Shown: one piece after another, positions 32,314 through 42,156 of the stretch | How positions within the stretch are numbered: the stretch's first letter is position 1 | Layout of the letters: every line of letters starts with the position of its first letter | Origin: Macrococcoides bohemicum | GTDB taxonomy: Bacteria > Bacillota > Bacilli > Staphylococcales > Staphylococcaceae | Direction: 5' to 3' (one strand) | Length of the DNA stretch: 64,000 nucleotides | Assembly (NCBI RefSeq): GCF_042658685.1 | Contig: NZ_JBHSQY010000001.1 | Made by a program: the position numbers and the translations under genes | The notes under the pieces: model-generated | Databases searched by the model: none | Told to the model about the DNA's origin: nothing | Seen by the model: the letters and a program-made list of their open reading frames with translations, nothing else

Positions 32314-33777
32314 ATGAAGTTTTATTTAAGACATGAACAGTTCGAATCAATTCAACTCTATATTAAAAATATTATCAACCTGTATTATGAAGAAAGCTAC
32401 TTATTTGAAGGTGTTGGAGATAATCAGATCAATCTTAATATTGAGCAAAAAGATGAAACAACCGTTACGACAACAATGACGATCGATGGTAAAACATATA
32501 CGCAATCTGCAAAAAGAAATGGTGTTACAAAGCGCGATATGAAACAGGCGCTTGGTGAGACGTTGATCACTATATTAACTGACCATACAGAAATTATTCA
32601 AAGCTGGGGAACACTGACTGGCATAAGACCTACAAAACTATATCATAAATATTATAGAGATGGATTAACGCATGAAGAAATTACGGAAATATTGGTACGT
32701 GATTATTTAATTTCTCCTGAGAAAATTGATTTGATGAGAGATATAGTACACACACAATTAACTGCTATTCCTGATCTTTATCAGCTTGAACGTGAAGTAA
32801 GTATTTATATCGGTATTCCTTTCTGTCCGACTAAATGTGCATATTGTACGTTCCCAGCTTATGCAATACGTGTATTTAAAGACCAGGTACCAGAGTTTTT
32901 AGTGGGATTAATACACGAAATAAAGCATACTGCAGCATGGTTAAAAGATAATGATATACAAGTGACTTCTATATACTTTGGTGGTGGTACACCGACATCG
33001 ATTGAACCGAAAGATCTATCATTATTGCTTGAGACTGTATACACATCATTTGACATGACGCATGTACGAGAAGTTACAGTTGAAGCAGGGCGTCCTGATA
33101 CGATTGATAAGGAAACACTGGATGTACTTAATCATTATGATATCGACCGTATTAGTATTAACCCACAAAGCTTTACAGACGCTACTTTAAAAGCGATCGG
33201 GCGACATCATAGTGTACAGGAAACGATTGATAAGCTTCATCTATCACGAGCACACAATATGAATAATATTAATATGGACTTAATTATCGGATTACCAAAT
33301 GAAACACGCGTTGAAGTGGAAAACTCTTTACAGGAGACGAAAAAATTAAATCCAGAGTCATTGACAGTACATACATTAAGCTTTAAAACAGCAAGTGAGA
33401 TGACACGTAATAAAGCAAAGTATCCAGTGGCGCCAAGAGATGAAATCATTCATATGATGAACATGACAAGGCAATTTGCTATAGAAAATGATTATATTCC
33501 GTATTATTTATATCGTCAGAAAAACATACTTGGAAATCTTGAGAACATTGGTTATTCTAAACAGGACGAAGCTTCATTATATAATATTTTGATCATGGAA
33601 GAAGTCCAAAGTATTATTGGACTGGGTTGTGGTGCATCAAGCAAGCTTATAGATCCTGTTACCGGCAAGATTGAAAACTTTTTAAATCCAAAAGACCCGA
33701 AATCATATAACAATAGTTATGAAAGTTATACTGACAAGAAGATTGAAAAATTAACGCAATGTTACACAAGCATCTAA
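32314..33777 (+). CDS. hemZ: Radical SAM protein HemZ (HemN-like)
   Basis: A 487-residue radical SAM protein. The iron-sulfur motif CPTKCAYC lies near residues 171-178, followed by FGGGTPTSI (SAM binding), VEAGRPDTI and ISINPQSF, the HemN-family order. The first 160 residues are a HemZ-specific N-terminal domain. Bacillus HemZ was linked to coproporphyrinogen oxidation, but genuine oxygen-independent activity is doubtful because the group lacks some HemN residues. ATG 32314 is chosen because GTGAGGGA stands upstream; the longer frame overlaps the terminator. Followed by the hairpin at 33767-33806. Confidence 0.88.
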   Translation: MKFYLRHEQFESIQLYIKNIINLYYEESYLFEGVGDNQINLNIEQKDETTVTTTMTIDGKTYTQSAKRNGVTKRDMKQALGETLITILTDHTEIIQSWGTLTGIRPTKLYHKYYRDGLTHEEITEILVRDYLISPEKIDLMRDIVHTQLTAIPDLYQLEREVSIYIGIPFCPTKCAYCTFPAYAIRVFKDQVPEFLVGLIHEIKHTAAWLKDNDIQVTSIYFGGGTPTSIEPKDLSLLLETVYTSFDMTHVREVTVEAGRPDTIDKETLDVLNHYDIDRISINPQSFTDATLKAIGRHHSVQETIDKLHLSRAHNMNNINMDLIIGLPNETRVEVENSLQETKKLNPESLTVHTLSFKTASEMTRNKAKYPVAPRDEIIHMMNMTRQFAIENDYIPYYLYRQKNILGNLENIGYSKQDEASLYNILIMEEVQSIIGLGCGASSKLIDPVTGKIENFLNPKDPKSYNNSYESYTDKKIEKLTQCYTSI

Positions 33778-33806
33778 TGTGATATCACTTTAGATGCTTT
33801 TTTTCG
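33767..33806 (+). terminator. Terminator overlapping the hemZ stop codon
   Basis: Stem AAGCATCTAA-GTGAT/ATCAC-TTTAGATGCTT followed by a T run. The stop codon lies inside the stem. Confidence 0.82.
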
Positions 33807-33873
33807 ACTTGTCTAACAATTTTATATGATTTAATGTAAAATATGATGTAACAAGAAAAGTGAGGTACTGCTT

Positions 33874-35052
33874 ATGGTAAAATTTATCCACTGTTCAGAC
33901 TTATTACTAGACGAGCCATTTGATTTAAAAAGTAACTTGCCGGAACATATTATGCAGGATGTATACCGAGCAAGCTTTGAAAGTTTTAAAAATTTAGTTG
34001 ATGATGCAATAGAGATGAAAGTTGATTTTATACTTATTAGTGGGAATTTATATTCGAGTAAAAATAGAAATATTAGAGCAGATAAATTTATTGAACAGCA
34101 ATTTGAACGATTAAATAAAGCACATATTTTTGTGTATTATATTGCTGGAACAGAAGATAGTTTATCTCAAAAGTCTTATACAATTTATCCGGATAATGTC
34201 GTTGTATTCTCTGAAGATGTACAGTCATACGAGCTGATTACGCATAACGGACAAAGAGTGTTTATTCATGGATTTAGCTATAAAGAACATACAACATATG
34301 AAAATAAATTAGACAGTTATCCAGTGAATGAAGTGGATCAATCCATTCATATCGGAATGCTGCATGGAATACATCATAAGATTAAAGGCTTCAACACGAC
34401 AGAGTTTAAAATAGAGGATTTAAACGAAAAATTATATCATTACTGGGCATTAGGACATTTACCATATAAGAAACGTCTTAATGATCTGCCTGAAATCCAT
34501 TATCCTGGCAAGATGCAAGGTACACGTTTCTCTGATACTGGACGAAAAGGATATCTTTATGTTGAAGGAGATCATACAGCACTTGACGTTAAATTTATAC
34601 CGACAGAACATATCCGTTTTGAACATGTGACGTTAACATTAAATGAAACCGGCAAACATGCCATCTATCAGGACATTACTGATTTCAAGAATAGTATAAG
34701 AAGTTCAGGGAAAAGTATGTATCAGTTAAAGCTCGTTAATCCATTTGAAACATTAATTGACAGCCATTTAATACAAAGTATTCTCAAGCAAGTACAAATG
34801 TATGAATCAAATGAATCACAATTTGTCTGGATCGATGACATCGAGCTTGAGCAGACATTTGAAGTACATACACTAGCCAGTGAATTTAATGCAGAACATT
34901 TAGAGAATGAAGCACTATTTAATCAGGCACGTGTACCGATACAGCGATCAAGTGTTGAACGATACGCAGATGATATAAGTTTTGATGTGCATCAAACGTT
35001 ACTTAATCACGGCGAATCAAGATTAAAGTTAATGATGAGGGATGAATCATGA
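33874..35052 (+). CDS. yhaO: DNA repair exonuclease, SbcD-like YhaO
   Basis: A 392-residue metallophosphoesterase of the SbcD/Mre11 group. The N-terminal FIHCSDLLLDEPF carries the first metal-binding Asp and His (an unusual L in place of the common H after the D), LISGNLYSS replaces the usual GDxxD-like motif, and GMLHGIHHKIKG and ALGHLPYK supply later histidines. The substitution of key positions suggests modified metal binding. It partners YhaN, whose gene starts in its stop codon (ATGA overlap), as an SbcCD-like complex. ATG 33874 follows GTGAGGTA. Confidence 0.88.
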   Translation: MVKFIHCSDLLLDEPFDLKSNLPEHIMQDVYRASFESFKNLVDDAIEMKVDFILISGNLYSSKNRNIRADKFIEQQFERLNKAHIFVYYIAGTEDSLSQKSYTIYPDNVVVFSEDVQSYELITHNGQRVFIHGFSYKEHTTYENKLDSYPVNEVDQSIHIGMLHGIHHKIKGFNTTEFKIEDLNEKLYHYWALGHLPYKKRLNDLPEIHYPGKMQGTRFSDTGRKGYLYVEGDHTALDVKFIPTEHIRFEHVTLTLNETGKHAIYQDITDFKNSIRSSGKSMYQLKLVNPFETLIDSHLIQSILKQVQMYESNESQFVWIDDIELEQTFEVHTLASEFNAEHLENEALFNQARVPIQRSSVERYADDISFDVHQTLLNHGESRLKLMMRDES

Positions 35053-37973
35053 AGATAAGATCACTTGAAATATATGGATACGGCAGATTAGAACATCGAA
35101 AATTTGATATTCATTCAGACTTTGTTCAGATTTATGGTGAGAACGAAACTGGAAAATCAACGATGCAGGCGTTTATCCATGCTTTATTATTTGGTTTCCC
35201 TAGAGATGGGGAATATGAACCGAGACTTGAGCCGAGATTTTCACCGCAATACGGAGGTAAGATGACGCTTGAATTACAATCAGGCGAGATAATAACGATT
35301 GAACGCAACTACGTACATCAAAAGGAAGAAGCAACAATATTGCTTGATGGCAAACAAAAAGATGTGCAATGGTTAAATCAATTATTAAACCACATTTCAA
35401 AAGAAACTTATAAAAATATTTTTTCATTTGATGTATTAGGATTACAGGAAGTGCATCGCAAACTGACTGAAGATAAATTACAGGCGTATCTTTTGCAGGC
35501 AGGAGCATTTGGCAGTACTGAATTTACACAGATGACAGAACATATTAAACAGGAAAAATCACGATTATTAAATGATGACGTTAGGGGTGAAATAAATAAA
35601 GCTACCGAAGAATTACAAGTTCTAGAATCTCAAATTCGTCAAAAAGATCTTCTGTTTGAAACGTATGATACATTACTGTCTGAACAAGATAAATTAAGGT
35701 GCGAGTCTGATGAATATAAGACACATCTTAAAGAACTTAATCAAGTATTACAACGTAAACAACGTGAAATAGCTTTTCACAATCAAGCGAAAGAATGGAA
35801 AGCACTCGAACACAAATTGAATATTACACCGCCAACTTTCCCAGAGCAGGGGATTGACCGATTTGAAGCGCTAAAGAAACAACAGCATCAAGTGAATCGG
35901 GACTTACAACTGCGTCAGGAAAGACTCAACCAATTAACAGTTGAAAATAGCAGTATACAATTGCTTAAGAATCAGGTAATAGAACAATCAAATGACTTGC
36001 TCAAACAAGAACAGTCATATCGAAACTATCAGTCAGATCTTTCTCATCATTCAAAGATGATTGATCAGCTGACAAATGAACAGGCAACATTGATGAAAGA
36101 TATTGGCTGGGAGAAATATCATCTTGTAGATGCAGGACCATCAGTAAATGAACAAGCAAGTTTAACAATCAATCAACTCGAAAAAGATTCACTTGAGAAG
36201 TCACAGATAGATCGAGAGATTAATTTTGTTAAAGATACGATTGCTAAAAAAGAACAGGCACTTCATGACCTGGAACATGTAAAGGTGCATGATGAACGTT
36301 TCGAAAAATCTTTACAACTTGAAAAGAGTAAGACTGATTTAATAGATAAAACTAAGCTTTACGATACGATGAAGGAAGAAACGGCAACTTTTGAAGCGAA
36401 ACAGTTAAAACAATATAAACTTCAGCAAGGTAGTTTGTTATTAATGATGTTATTGTTTATCGGTGGTGCCATCTATTCATTTTTAATACCTCAATATATC
36501 GTTCTGGGTGTATTTTGTGTATTAGCAGTCCTTACAATCGTTATGTTGATGATGAATAAAAAACCGGATTTGCATTTCAATCAATCTTTAGCGCAGGAAG
36601 TTACGGATCTTAATCTAAAAATAAAAGATTTGCAGGATGACTTTGATTTATCCTTTGATCTGGAAGAACAACGATTAATCAGACAGCGTATGAATGAAGG
36701 TAATAGTGAAATAGCACGCGAAAAAAATCGATATAATCAGTTAAATCACAGTTTACAAGATATTAATAAGCGTATTGAACAATCGACTTCAACATTACAA
36801 AATATAAGAACAAAACTAAAATTACCGGAAGATTATCTGGTAACTCGACTTACACTTGCCATCAAACAAATTAATAAGATTAATACGTTGGCATTGGAAT
36901 TAGAAACATTGAATGGTAAACATAAAGCGACCGAGCAACATATATTACAATTTAACGAAGTATTTAATCGCTTTAAACAAACAGTACCGATTGAATTAAA
37001 TATCGACAGCTTATTCCATGATTTAAAGACGATGCAGACGAAAGATGAGAAGAATAAGTTTCAGTTTAATAAGAATAATGATCAGATAGCGCTGTTAAAT
37101 AAAGAGATTGCAATTATGCAGGAACAATTATTACAGTTCAATAATGAATTACAGACACTTTTCGATGAAGCTAAAGTAAGCAACGAATCAGAATATTATG
37201 CTCAGGAAAAAACATTTAACAATTATCATAGTGATTTAACTCAGTTTGATAAATTAAGTCGTTCACTTACTGAACAAGGATTCTCATATGATGATAATAC
37301 GGCTTTAAGCTATGTTACAACGATTGACTTAGTGGCGCAACTGAATGCTATTGAAGCGCATATTAATGAGTTAAAGCGCGACTTAGCTCGAGTGAAAGAA
37401 AGATTAACAGTGATACACGAGCAAATGGAAACAATCGCAAGTGATGATAGTTTATCCCGTCTAAAATATGAATTACAGATTAAGAAAAATCAATTAAATA
37501 CTTTAATATATGATTTTACGGCGGTCAATTATATTGAAACATTGATTGAGGCACATATTGAAGCAGTTAAAGAAAAAAGACTACCATATGTTATCAGTGA
37601 TGCAACTGAGATATTTAAGTATTTGACTGAGGATAGATATATACAAGTACTGTACAAAGATCAACATCTTGTTGTCAAAGCGAGCGATGGTCAAGTTTAT
37701 CATCCGACAGAACTATCGCAATCAACGAAAGAAATACTTTATATTGCATTGAGACTAAGTTTAATCCAGTCGCTTAATAAATATTATCCGTTCCCAATTA
37801 TTATTGATGATGCATTTGTGCATTTTGATAGAACGAGACGTGAGCGTATATTAGAATATATGATGAAGTTAAAATCTAACCAAATTATTTATTACACTTG
37901 TAATAGATCAACTGTGGTTACAAACAAAAACACCATTACACTAGAGAGAATAAATAAGGAGGTTAAAAAATGA
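35049..37973 (+). CDS. yhaN: SbcC-like ATPase YhaN with a membrane segment
   Basis: A 974-residue SMC-like AAA ATPase. Walker A is at the N-terminus (YGENETGKSTMQAFIHALLFG), the long coiled coils occupy about 165-460 and 505-830, and the C-terminal part holds the signature LSQSTKEILYIALRLSLI and Walker B FPIIIDDAFVHFD. In place of a zinc hook, the middle (about 460-501) contains two close hydrophobic segments, so the coil tip is likely in the membrane. The Bacillus counterpart is similar. It overlaps yhaO by four bases and yhaM by four, forming a tight DNA/RNA-processing operon. Confidence 0.9.
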   Translation: MKIRSLEIYGYGRLEHRKFDIHSDFVQIYGENETGKSTMQAFIHALLFGFPRDGEYEPRLEPRFSPQYGGKMTLELQSGEIITIERNYVHQKEEATILLDGKQKDVQWLNQLLNHISKETYKNIFSFDVLGLQEVHRKLTEDKLQAYLLQAGAFGSTEFTQMTEHIKQEKSRLLNDDVRGEINKATEELQVLESQIRQKDLLFETYDTLLSEQDKLRCESDEYKTHLKELNQVLQRKQREIAFHNQAKEWKALEHKLNITPPTFPEQGIDRFEALKKQQHQVNRDLQLRQERLNQLTVENSSIQLLKNQVIEQSNDLLKQEQSYRNYQSDLSHHSKMIDQLTNEQATLMKDIGWEKYHLVDAGPSVNEQASLTINQLEKDSLEKSQIDREINFVKDTIAKKEQALHDLEHVKVHDERFEKSLQLEKSKTDLIDKTKLYDTMKEETATFEAKQLKQYKLQQGSLLLMMLLFIGGAIYSFLIPQYIVLGVFCVLAVLTIVMLMMNKKPDLHFNQSLAQEVTDLNLKIKDLQDDFDLSFDLEEQRLIRQRMNEGNSEIAREKNRYNQLNHSLQDINKRIEQSTSTLQNIRTKLKLPEDYLVTRLTLAIKQINKINTLALELETLNGKHKATEQHILQFNEVFNRFKQTVPIELNIDSLFHDLKTMQTKDEKNKFQFNKNNDQIALLNKEIAIMQEQLLQFNNELQTLFDEAKVSNESEYYAQEKTFNNYHSDLTQFDKLSRSLTEQGFSYDDNTALSYVTTIDLVAQLNAIEAHINELKRDLARVKERLTVIHEQMETIASDDSLSRLKYELQIKKNQLNTLIYDFTAVNYIETLIEAHIEAVKEKRLPYVISDATEIFKYLTEDRYIQVLYKDQHLVVKASDGQVYHPTELSQSTKEILYIALRLSLIQSLNKYYPFPIIIDDAFVHFDRTRRERILEYMMKLKSNQIIYYTCNRSTVVTNKNTITLERINKEVKK

Positions 37974-38911
37974 GAACCATTGAAACATTAAAACCTGGTG
38001 CTTCTGTGGATAACTACTTTTTAATTCACAAAGCAATTCAAGGCGTAACAGGACAAGGGAAACCTTATTTAACGTTATACCTTAAAGATAAAAGTGGAGA
38101 TTTAGAAGCGAAAGTATGGACTGTCACTGAAGATGATATCAAAGCACTAACACCTGAAACTTTAGTAAGAATTAAAGGTGATGTTATAGATTATCGTGGC
38201 AGAATTCAGATGAAGGTCAATCAATTTAAGGTAGCGACACCTGAAGATGGTGTGAAGCTTGAGCACTTTTTAGAATCAGCACCACTTAGTGAAGATGATA
38301 TGATGAATGAGCTGATGGACTATCTGCTTGAAATTGAGAATGCGAAGTTACAACGTGTGACACGTTTATTATTAAAGAAACATCAAAATGAATTTATGAC
38401 ATTCCCTGCTGCGAGTAGTAATCATCATAACTTTGTTTCAGGGTTGTTATATCACGTGTTAACGATGTTAAAGCAGGCAAAAGCATTATGTGATATTTAT
38501 CCATCACTCAATAAGAGTTTATTATATTCAGGTATTATTCTGCACGATCTGGGTAAAGTTAAAGAATTATCCGGACCAGTCGCAACAAGCTATACTGTAG
38601 AAGGAAATCTACTAGGTCACATTTCAATTATGAGTGACGAAGTAGCGAGTGTCGCGCGTGAACATAATATTGATGGAGAGGAAATTATGCTGCTTCGTCA
38701 TTTAATCTTAAGTCATCATGGTAAATATGAATATGGATCACCGAAATTGCCGATGGTAAAAGAAGCGGAGATATTAAACTTTATCGATAATATTGATGCA
38801 CGTATGCAGATGTTTGATAAACATATGAAAAAAGTAGAGAAGGGTAACTTCTCAGAACGCATTTTCGCACTTGAGAACAGACAATTTTATAAACCCATCA
38901 ATCTGGACTAA
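37970..38911 (+). CDS. yhaM: 3'-5' exonuclease YhaM
   Basis: A 313-residue exonuclease acting on RNA and single-stranded DNA. An OB-fold nucleic-acid binding domain (about 15-95, with YLTLYLKDKSGDLEAKVWTV) is followed by an HD hydrolase domain: HHNFVSGLLYHVL, then LHDLGK near residue 195, and HLILSHHGKYEYGSP. The metal-binding His and Asp are all present. ATG 37970 overlaps the yhaN stop and has AAGGAGG upstream. The large hairpin at 38931-38975 ends the yhaO-yhaN-yhaM operon. Confidence 0.93.
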   Translation: MRTIETLKPGASVDNYFLIHKAIQGVTGQGKPYLTLYLKDKSGDLEAKVWTVTEDDIKALTPETLVRIKGDVIDYRGRIQMKVNQFKVATPEDGVKLEHFLESAPLSEDDMMNELMDYLLEIENAKLQRVTRLLLKKHQNEFMTFPAASSNHHNFVSGLLYHVLTMLKQAKALCDIYPSLNKSLLYSGIILHDLGKVKELSGPVATSYTVEGNLLGHISIMSDEVASVAREHNIDGEEIMLLRHLILSHHGKYEYGSPKLPMVKEAEILNFIDNIDARMQMFDKHMKKVEKGNFSERIFALENRQFYKPINLD

Positions 38912-38930
38912 TGATTGACGAATTAACGAA

Positions 38931-38975
38931 AAATCCCAGGATATCAATAAGGAATTATTGATATCCTGGGATTTT
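38931..38975. terminator. Bidirectional terminator between yhaM and prsA
   Basis: A 20-bp stem, AAATCCCAGGATATCAATAA with its full complement, A run on one side and T run on the other, between the convergent genes. Confidence 0.93.
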
Positions 38976-38979
38976 TAGA

Positions 38980-39906
38980 TTATTGACTTACTTCTGGTGA
39001 TTGTGCTGTTAAAATTTGCTCATCAACGATTTTCTTAATGTCTTTATCTTTGTAATCGACATCGTAGTCTTTAAGCAGCTTTTTGTATGCATCAACCATT
39101 AATTTAGGATCTTTTTGAATTTTAGTTTGACGTACTTTTTCTTTTAGACTATTCTTTTGGCTATCGAAATCATCTTGTTTGTCCGCTAAGATAATGTGGT
39201 AACCAAAGTCAGTTTTTACTAAGCCTGAAAGTTCGCCTTCTTTTAATTTAAATAACGCTTTTTCAAACGGTTCAACTGTTTGTCCTTTAACAACATAGCC
39301 TAATGATCCACCGTTTGCCTTAGAACCTGTATCACCAGATTCTTTTTTAGCGATCTTAGCGAAGTCAGCTTTGTTTTTCTTAACTTGTGCTAAGATTTTT
39401 TCTGCTTTTGCTTTCGCAGCCTTATCACTTAAACCATCTTTGTTCGAATCAGATTTCACTTGAATTAAGATGTGAGATGCTTTCTTCGCATTTTCTTTTA
39501 CATCTGCATCCTTTACTTTAACTGTTTCTTCTAACAATTTTTTACGGTATTCATCATTGACACGCGTGTCTTTATATTGTTCAACAGTCATCCCTGGTTG
39601 TTGTTGTTGTAGAATTTGAAGGAATTGTTTCTCGCCACCGTATTTTTTAATTTCTTCATCTACAGACTTTTTAATTTTATCTGCATCTACTTTTTTACCG
39701 TATTTATCTTTTAAAATATCTCCGATTAAAATTTGGAACGCTGTGTTAGCTACTTCAGTTTTACCCATCTCTTTAATTACATTTGTTGTAGTAACATCTC
39801 CTGCTTTAGAAGATATTAAAGTTTCACCATTATTTCCACATGCAGATAATCCTAAAACAGATATAGATAATGCTACAGGCAGAATTACTTTTTTAAGTTT
39901 CGTCAT
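38980..39906 (-). CDS. prsA: Foldase lipoprotein PrsA
   Basis: A 308-residue membrane-anchored peptidyl-prolyl isomerase that folds secreted proteins outside the membrane. The signal peptide ends in the lipobox LSAC, with Cys23 as the lipidated residue. A parvulin domain (about 140-235) starts with ASHILIQV and contains GGSLGYVVKGQTVEPFEKALFKL and the SGLVKTDFGYHIILADKQ signature. The flanking lysine-rich chaperone regions fit the family. ATG 39906 follows AAGGAG. Downstream of hpr in the same direction as in Bacillus, where ScoC/Hpr regulates exported proteases. Confidence 0.95.
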   Translation of the reverse strand: MTKLKKVILPVALSISVLGLSACGNNGETLISSKAGDVTTTNVIKEMGKTEVANTAFQILIGDILKDKYGKKVDADKIKKSVDEEIKKYGGEKQFLQILQQQQPGMTVEQYKDTRVNDEYRKKLLEETVKVKDADVKENAKKASHILIQVKSDSNKDGLSDKAAKAKAEKILAQVKKNKADFAKIAKKESGDTGSKANGGSLGYVVKGQTVEPFEKALFKLKEGELSGLVKTDFGYHIILADKQDDFDSQKNSLKEKVRQTKIQKDPKLMVDAYKKLLKDYDVDYKDKDIKKIVDEQILTAQSPEVSQ

Positions 39907-39971
39907 ACGTATTCTCCTTTTCAGTTACAATTTCTGTTCTAATATATCACAAAGCAATATTAGATTACAAT

Positions 39972-40547
39972 TTATCTAATATTGCACTCGTGATAATTCA
40001 TTGAAAATTCATGTTTTGTCAGTATTTCAAAACCATATTTACGTTCTTCGATGTAAGAGCCTTTCGGTGTATTGATAATATACTTTAAGTATATAAAATC
40101 AATAAATGACATTCCGACATTAATAGAAAATATAAATAGAAAGTAATGTGCAAATTGTGGTAATACTACTGCGCAATATAACGTGATAAAAGTTATTATG
40201 ACAAACGGCAGCATCAGTGAAATACCAAATTTTATTTTGTGAATCGGATGATTGATTCTTATATTAAATAACGGAAAAAATTTAGACTTATTCGTTTTTT
40301 GTAAGATCATTGATTTCATATCATTCATAAAAGGTATCATATGACAAAATTTATGAATGGGGTATAGCAATAAAAATGCTGCGATAAAAAGAAAAAAGTA
40401 CTGATCAGAGAAATGTTTACCAAAAACACTTGAGAATAATTCAAAACTAACGATAAATACTAAGATTGAAATAAGTGCTGAAATAAGCAATATACGCTGT
40501 AAACCGTATGTTGCACGAAAGTTAAAGTTTTTATTACATAAGTACAT
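39972..40547 (-). CDS. DUF3267 membrane protein
   Basis: A 191-residue protein with four or more hydrophobic segments, of the DUF3267 group, which was likened to membrane metalloproteases. The expected metal motif HE-xx-H is here YPIHKFCHMIPF, in which Glu is replaced by Lys, so peptidase activity is unlikely. ATG 40547 is chosen because AGGAG stands upstream within the longer frame. It begins 33 bases after the hpr gene, likely its co-transcribed partner, and lies before prsA. Confidence 0.72.
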   Translation of the reverse strand: MYLCNKNFNFRATYGLQRILLISALISILVFIVSFELFSSVFGKHFSDQYFFLFIAAFLLLYPIHKFCHMIPFMNDMKSMILQKTNKSKFFPLFNIRINHPIHKIKFGISLMLPFVIITFITLYCAVVLPQFAHYFLFIFSINVGMSFIDFIYLKYIINTPKGSYIEERKYGFEILTKHEFSMNYHECNIR

Positions 40548-40580
40548 GGCAATTCTCCTATCGGTCAATTTACCTAGCAA

Positions 40581-41126
40581 TTATGCATTATCAGTTTCGT
40601 TCTCGTCAAGTAAAACTTTTAGTAGATCATTATGACTTTTATCAAGGTGTTTAATAAAGTCGTCGCCATATATTTGCGCTACGATATATTTTAATTCAGT
40701 GAAAGAAGGAAGGTCATGCATTATGTCATTAAATTTATTTGCTGCTTCGTAAATACGATCATCTGTTTCTTTATAGCCATGATATGTTTCATACAGCAGT
40801 TCTTTCCCTTTTTCAGTCAATTCAAGATACGTATTACGTTTATCGAATTCACTTTTAGGCATCGTTAAATATCCACGCTTTTCAAGGTTTTTAGCAAAGT
40901 TAAACACAGTTGAAACATGCATCACGCCATATTGACTCACTTGTGAAATCGTTGCCTTTTCAAGGTTCCTGATGATTATTAATATATGATGTTCATTAAT
41001 ATTTAAATCATAAGGTTTAATCCATTTTTGCCAGTCTTTTTCCACGGTTTTCCATAAAGCTTTACTCAACTGAGATACCTTATGTGTAAAAAGCATTTTT
41101 TCAATTACATCTTTTTCACGTTTCAT
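40581..41126 (-). CDS. hpr: MarR-family regulator Hpr (ScoC)
   Basis: A 181-residue winged-helix regulator. The DNA-binding helix region is TISQVSQYGVMHVSTVFNFAKNLEKRGYLTM and the wing FDKRNTYLELTEKGKEL; flanking helices form the dimer. In Bacillus, Hpr/ScoC represses exoprotease and peptide-transport genes; its locus there has the same neighbours (yhaM, prsA, yhaH, hit). No special ribosome problem at ATG 41126 (AAAGGATG upstream). A terminator stands between it and yhaH, so it has its own promoter. Confidence 0.87.
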   Translation of the reverse strand: MKREKDVIEKMLFTHKVSQLSKALWKTVEKDWQKWIKPYDLNINEHHILIIIRNLEKATISQVSQYGVMHVSTVFNFAKNLEKRGYLTMPKSEFDKRNTYLELTEKGKELLYETYHGYKETDDRIYEAANKFNDIMHDLPSFTELKYIVAQIYGDDFIKHLDKSHNDLLKVLLDENETDNA

Positions 41127-41177
41127 AACACTGCCATCCTTTCACTTGTATATTAAATTTATATTATTGCTATAGTT

Positions 41178-41211
41178 AAAAAAAAAAGTATGATGATAAC
41201 ATCATACTTTA
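41178..41211 (-). terminator. Second terminator between yhaH and hpr
   Basis: On the minus strand, AAAGTATGATG/CATCATACTTT followed by a run of T. It sits downstream of the terminator at 41283-41310 and upstream of hpr; it may also be an attenuator in the hpr leader. Confidence 0.65.
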
Positions 41212-41282
41212 CTATAGGATAATAATATTTTAACATAATACATTTGTGAAACAAGGTATTTATCTGAATTTTTAAAAATATA

Positions 41283-41310
41283 AAAAGAAGAGATAATATC
41301 TTCTTTTTTT
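41283..41310. terminator. Terminator after yhaH
   Basis: Stem AAAAAGAAGA-GAT/ATC-TCTTCTTTTT immediately after the yhaH stop codon, with U run on either strand. Confidence 0.7.
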
Positions 41311-41314
41311 ACAT

Positions 41315-41671
41315 CTATTTTTTTGATAAGTTATCCATAATTTCAGTTTTACGGTTATTTAAGTTTTCGATATTGCCTTTTAAATTCTCAACATTTGGTT
41401 GAATATCAGTTTTAAAATGTGCAATCATATCTTTAATTTCATCTGTCATCGTTTTCATCACTTCTTGTGAAGCATCTTTTGTTTTGAAGACAGCATCTTT
41501 TACTTCATTTGCTTCAATCTTTAACTGATTCACCTGTGCTTTAGTGTCATATGCAGTTGATTTAAAGTTTTGTTGTAATTCTTTACCTGACTTCGGTGCA
41601 TTTAATATTGATGTTGCTGCACCTGCAGCGATTCCTACACCAAATCCTAATAATATACGTGAAAATTTCAT
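41315..41671 (-). CDS. yhaH: YtxH-domain protein YhaH
   Basis: A 118-residue protein with an N-terminal glycine-rich membrane segment GFGVGIAAGAATSILNAPKSG (about 9-29), the typical YtxH start, followed by a long lysine-rich amphipathic helix. Members are general-stress associated. ATG 41671 follows GGAGGAT. Between hit and hpr, as in Bacillus. Confidence 0.87.
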   Translation of the reverse strand: MKFSRILLGFGVGIAAGAATSILNAPKSGKELQQNFKSTAYDTKAQVNQLKIEANEVKDAVFKTKDASQEVMKTMTDEIKDMIAHFKTDIQPNVENLKGNIENLNNRKTEIMDNLSKK

Positions 41672-41730
41672 AAATTGATCCTCCTCAATTTGCTTGTACT
41701 AATCTATACCCATAATTTTTAATAACATGC

Positions 41731-42156
41731 TTATTTTATCGCATTGCTGATTGCATCTTTTAATTCATGCATTGCTGTTTCGTTGAACGCGTCCGCATGT
41801 GTTTCCCACTTGTAACCGAACCCATCTATATCATCTTCATAACGTGGAATGATATGGAAATGGATGTGGAATACAGATTGATCAGCGAAAGCACGATTAT
41901 TTTGAACAATGTTGATTCCTGCTGGACTAAATGCAGCATCAACTGCTTTAGCAACTTTTTGTACAGATTGAATAACTTTTGCTAAATCTTCAGGGTCTAC
42001 AGATAAGATATCTTCAGCTGCATTTTTAGGGATAACGAGTGTATGGCCTTTTGATACTTGTGAGATATCTAGAAATGCATATGTATGCTCATCTTCATAA
42101 ACTTTATATGAAGGAATGTCACCTTTTAATATTCTTCCGAAAACTGTTTCATGCAT
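41731..42156 (-). CDS. hit: HIT family hydrolase
   Basis: A 141-residue histidine-triad nucleotide hydrolase acting on purine nucleoside phosphoramidates or adenylated products. The triad motif is HIHFHIIPR (about 97-105) with the preceding NRAFADQSVFH; DIPSYKVYEDEHTYAFLDISQVSKGHTLVIPK is the conserved N-terminal half. ATG 42156 follows AAGGAGG. It is divergent from the ecsAB operon, the classical neighbourhood. Confidence 0.94.
   Translation of the reverse strand: MHETVFGRILKGDIPSYKVYEDEHTYAFLDISQVSKGHTLVIPKNAAEDILSVDPEDLAKVIQSVQKVAKAVDAAFSPAGINIVQNNRAFADQSVFHIHFHIIPRYEDDIDGFGYKWETHADAFNETAMHELKDAISNAIK

Noticed and set aside
41178..41310. Riboswitch in the yhaH-hpr gap, suggested by two hairpins
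   Set aside because: Both are simple stem plus T-run terminators without a conserved aptamer core.
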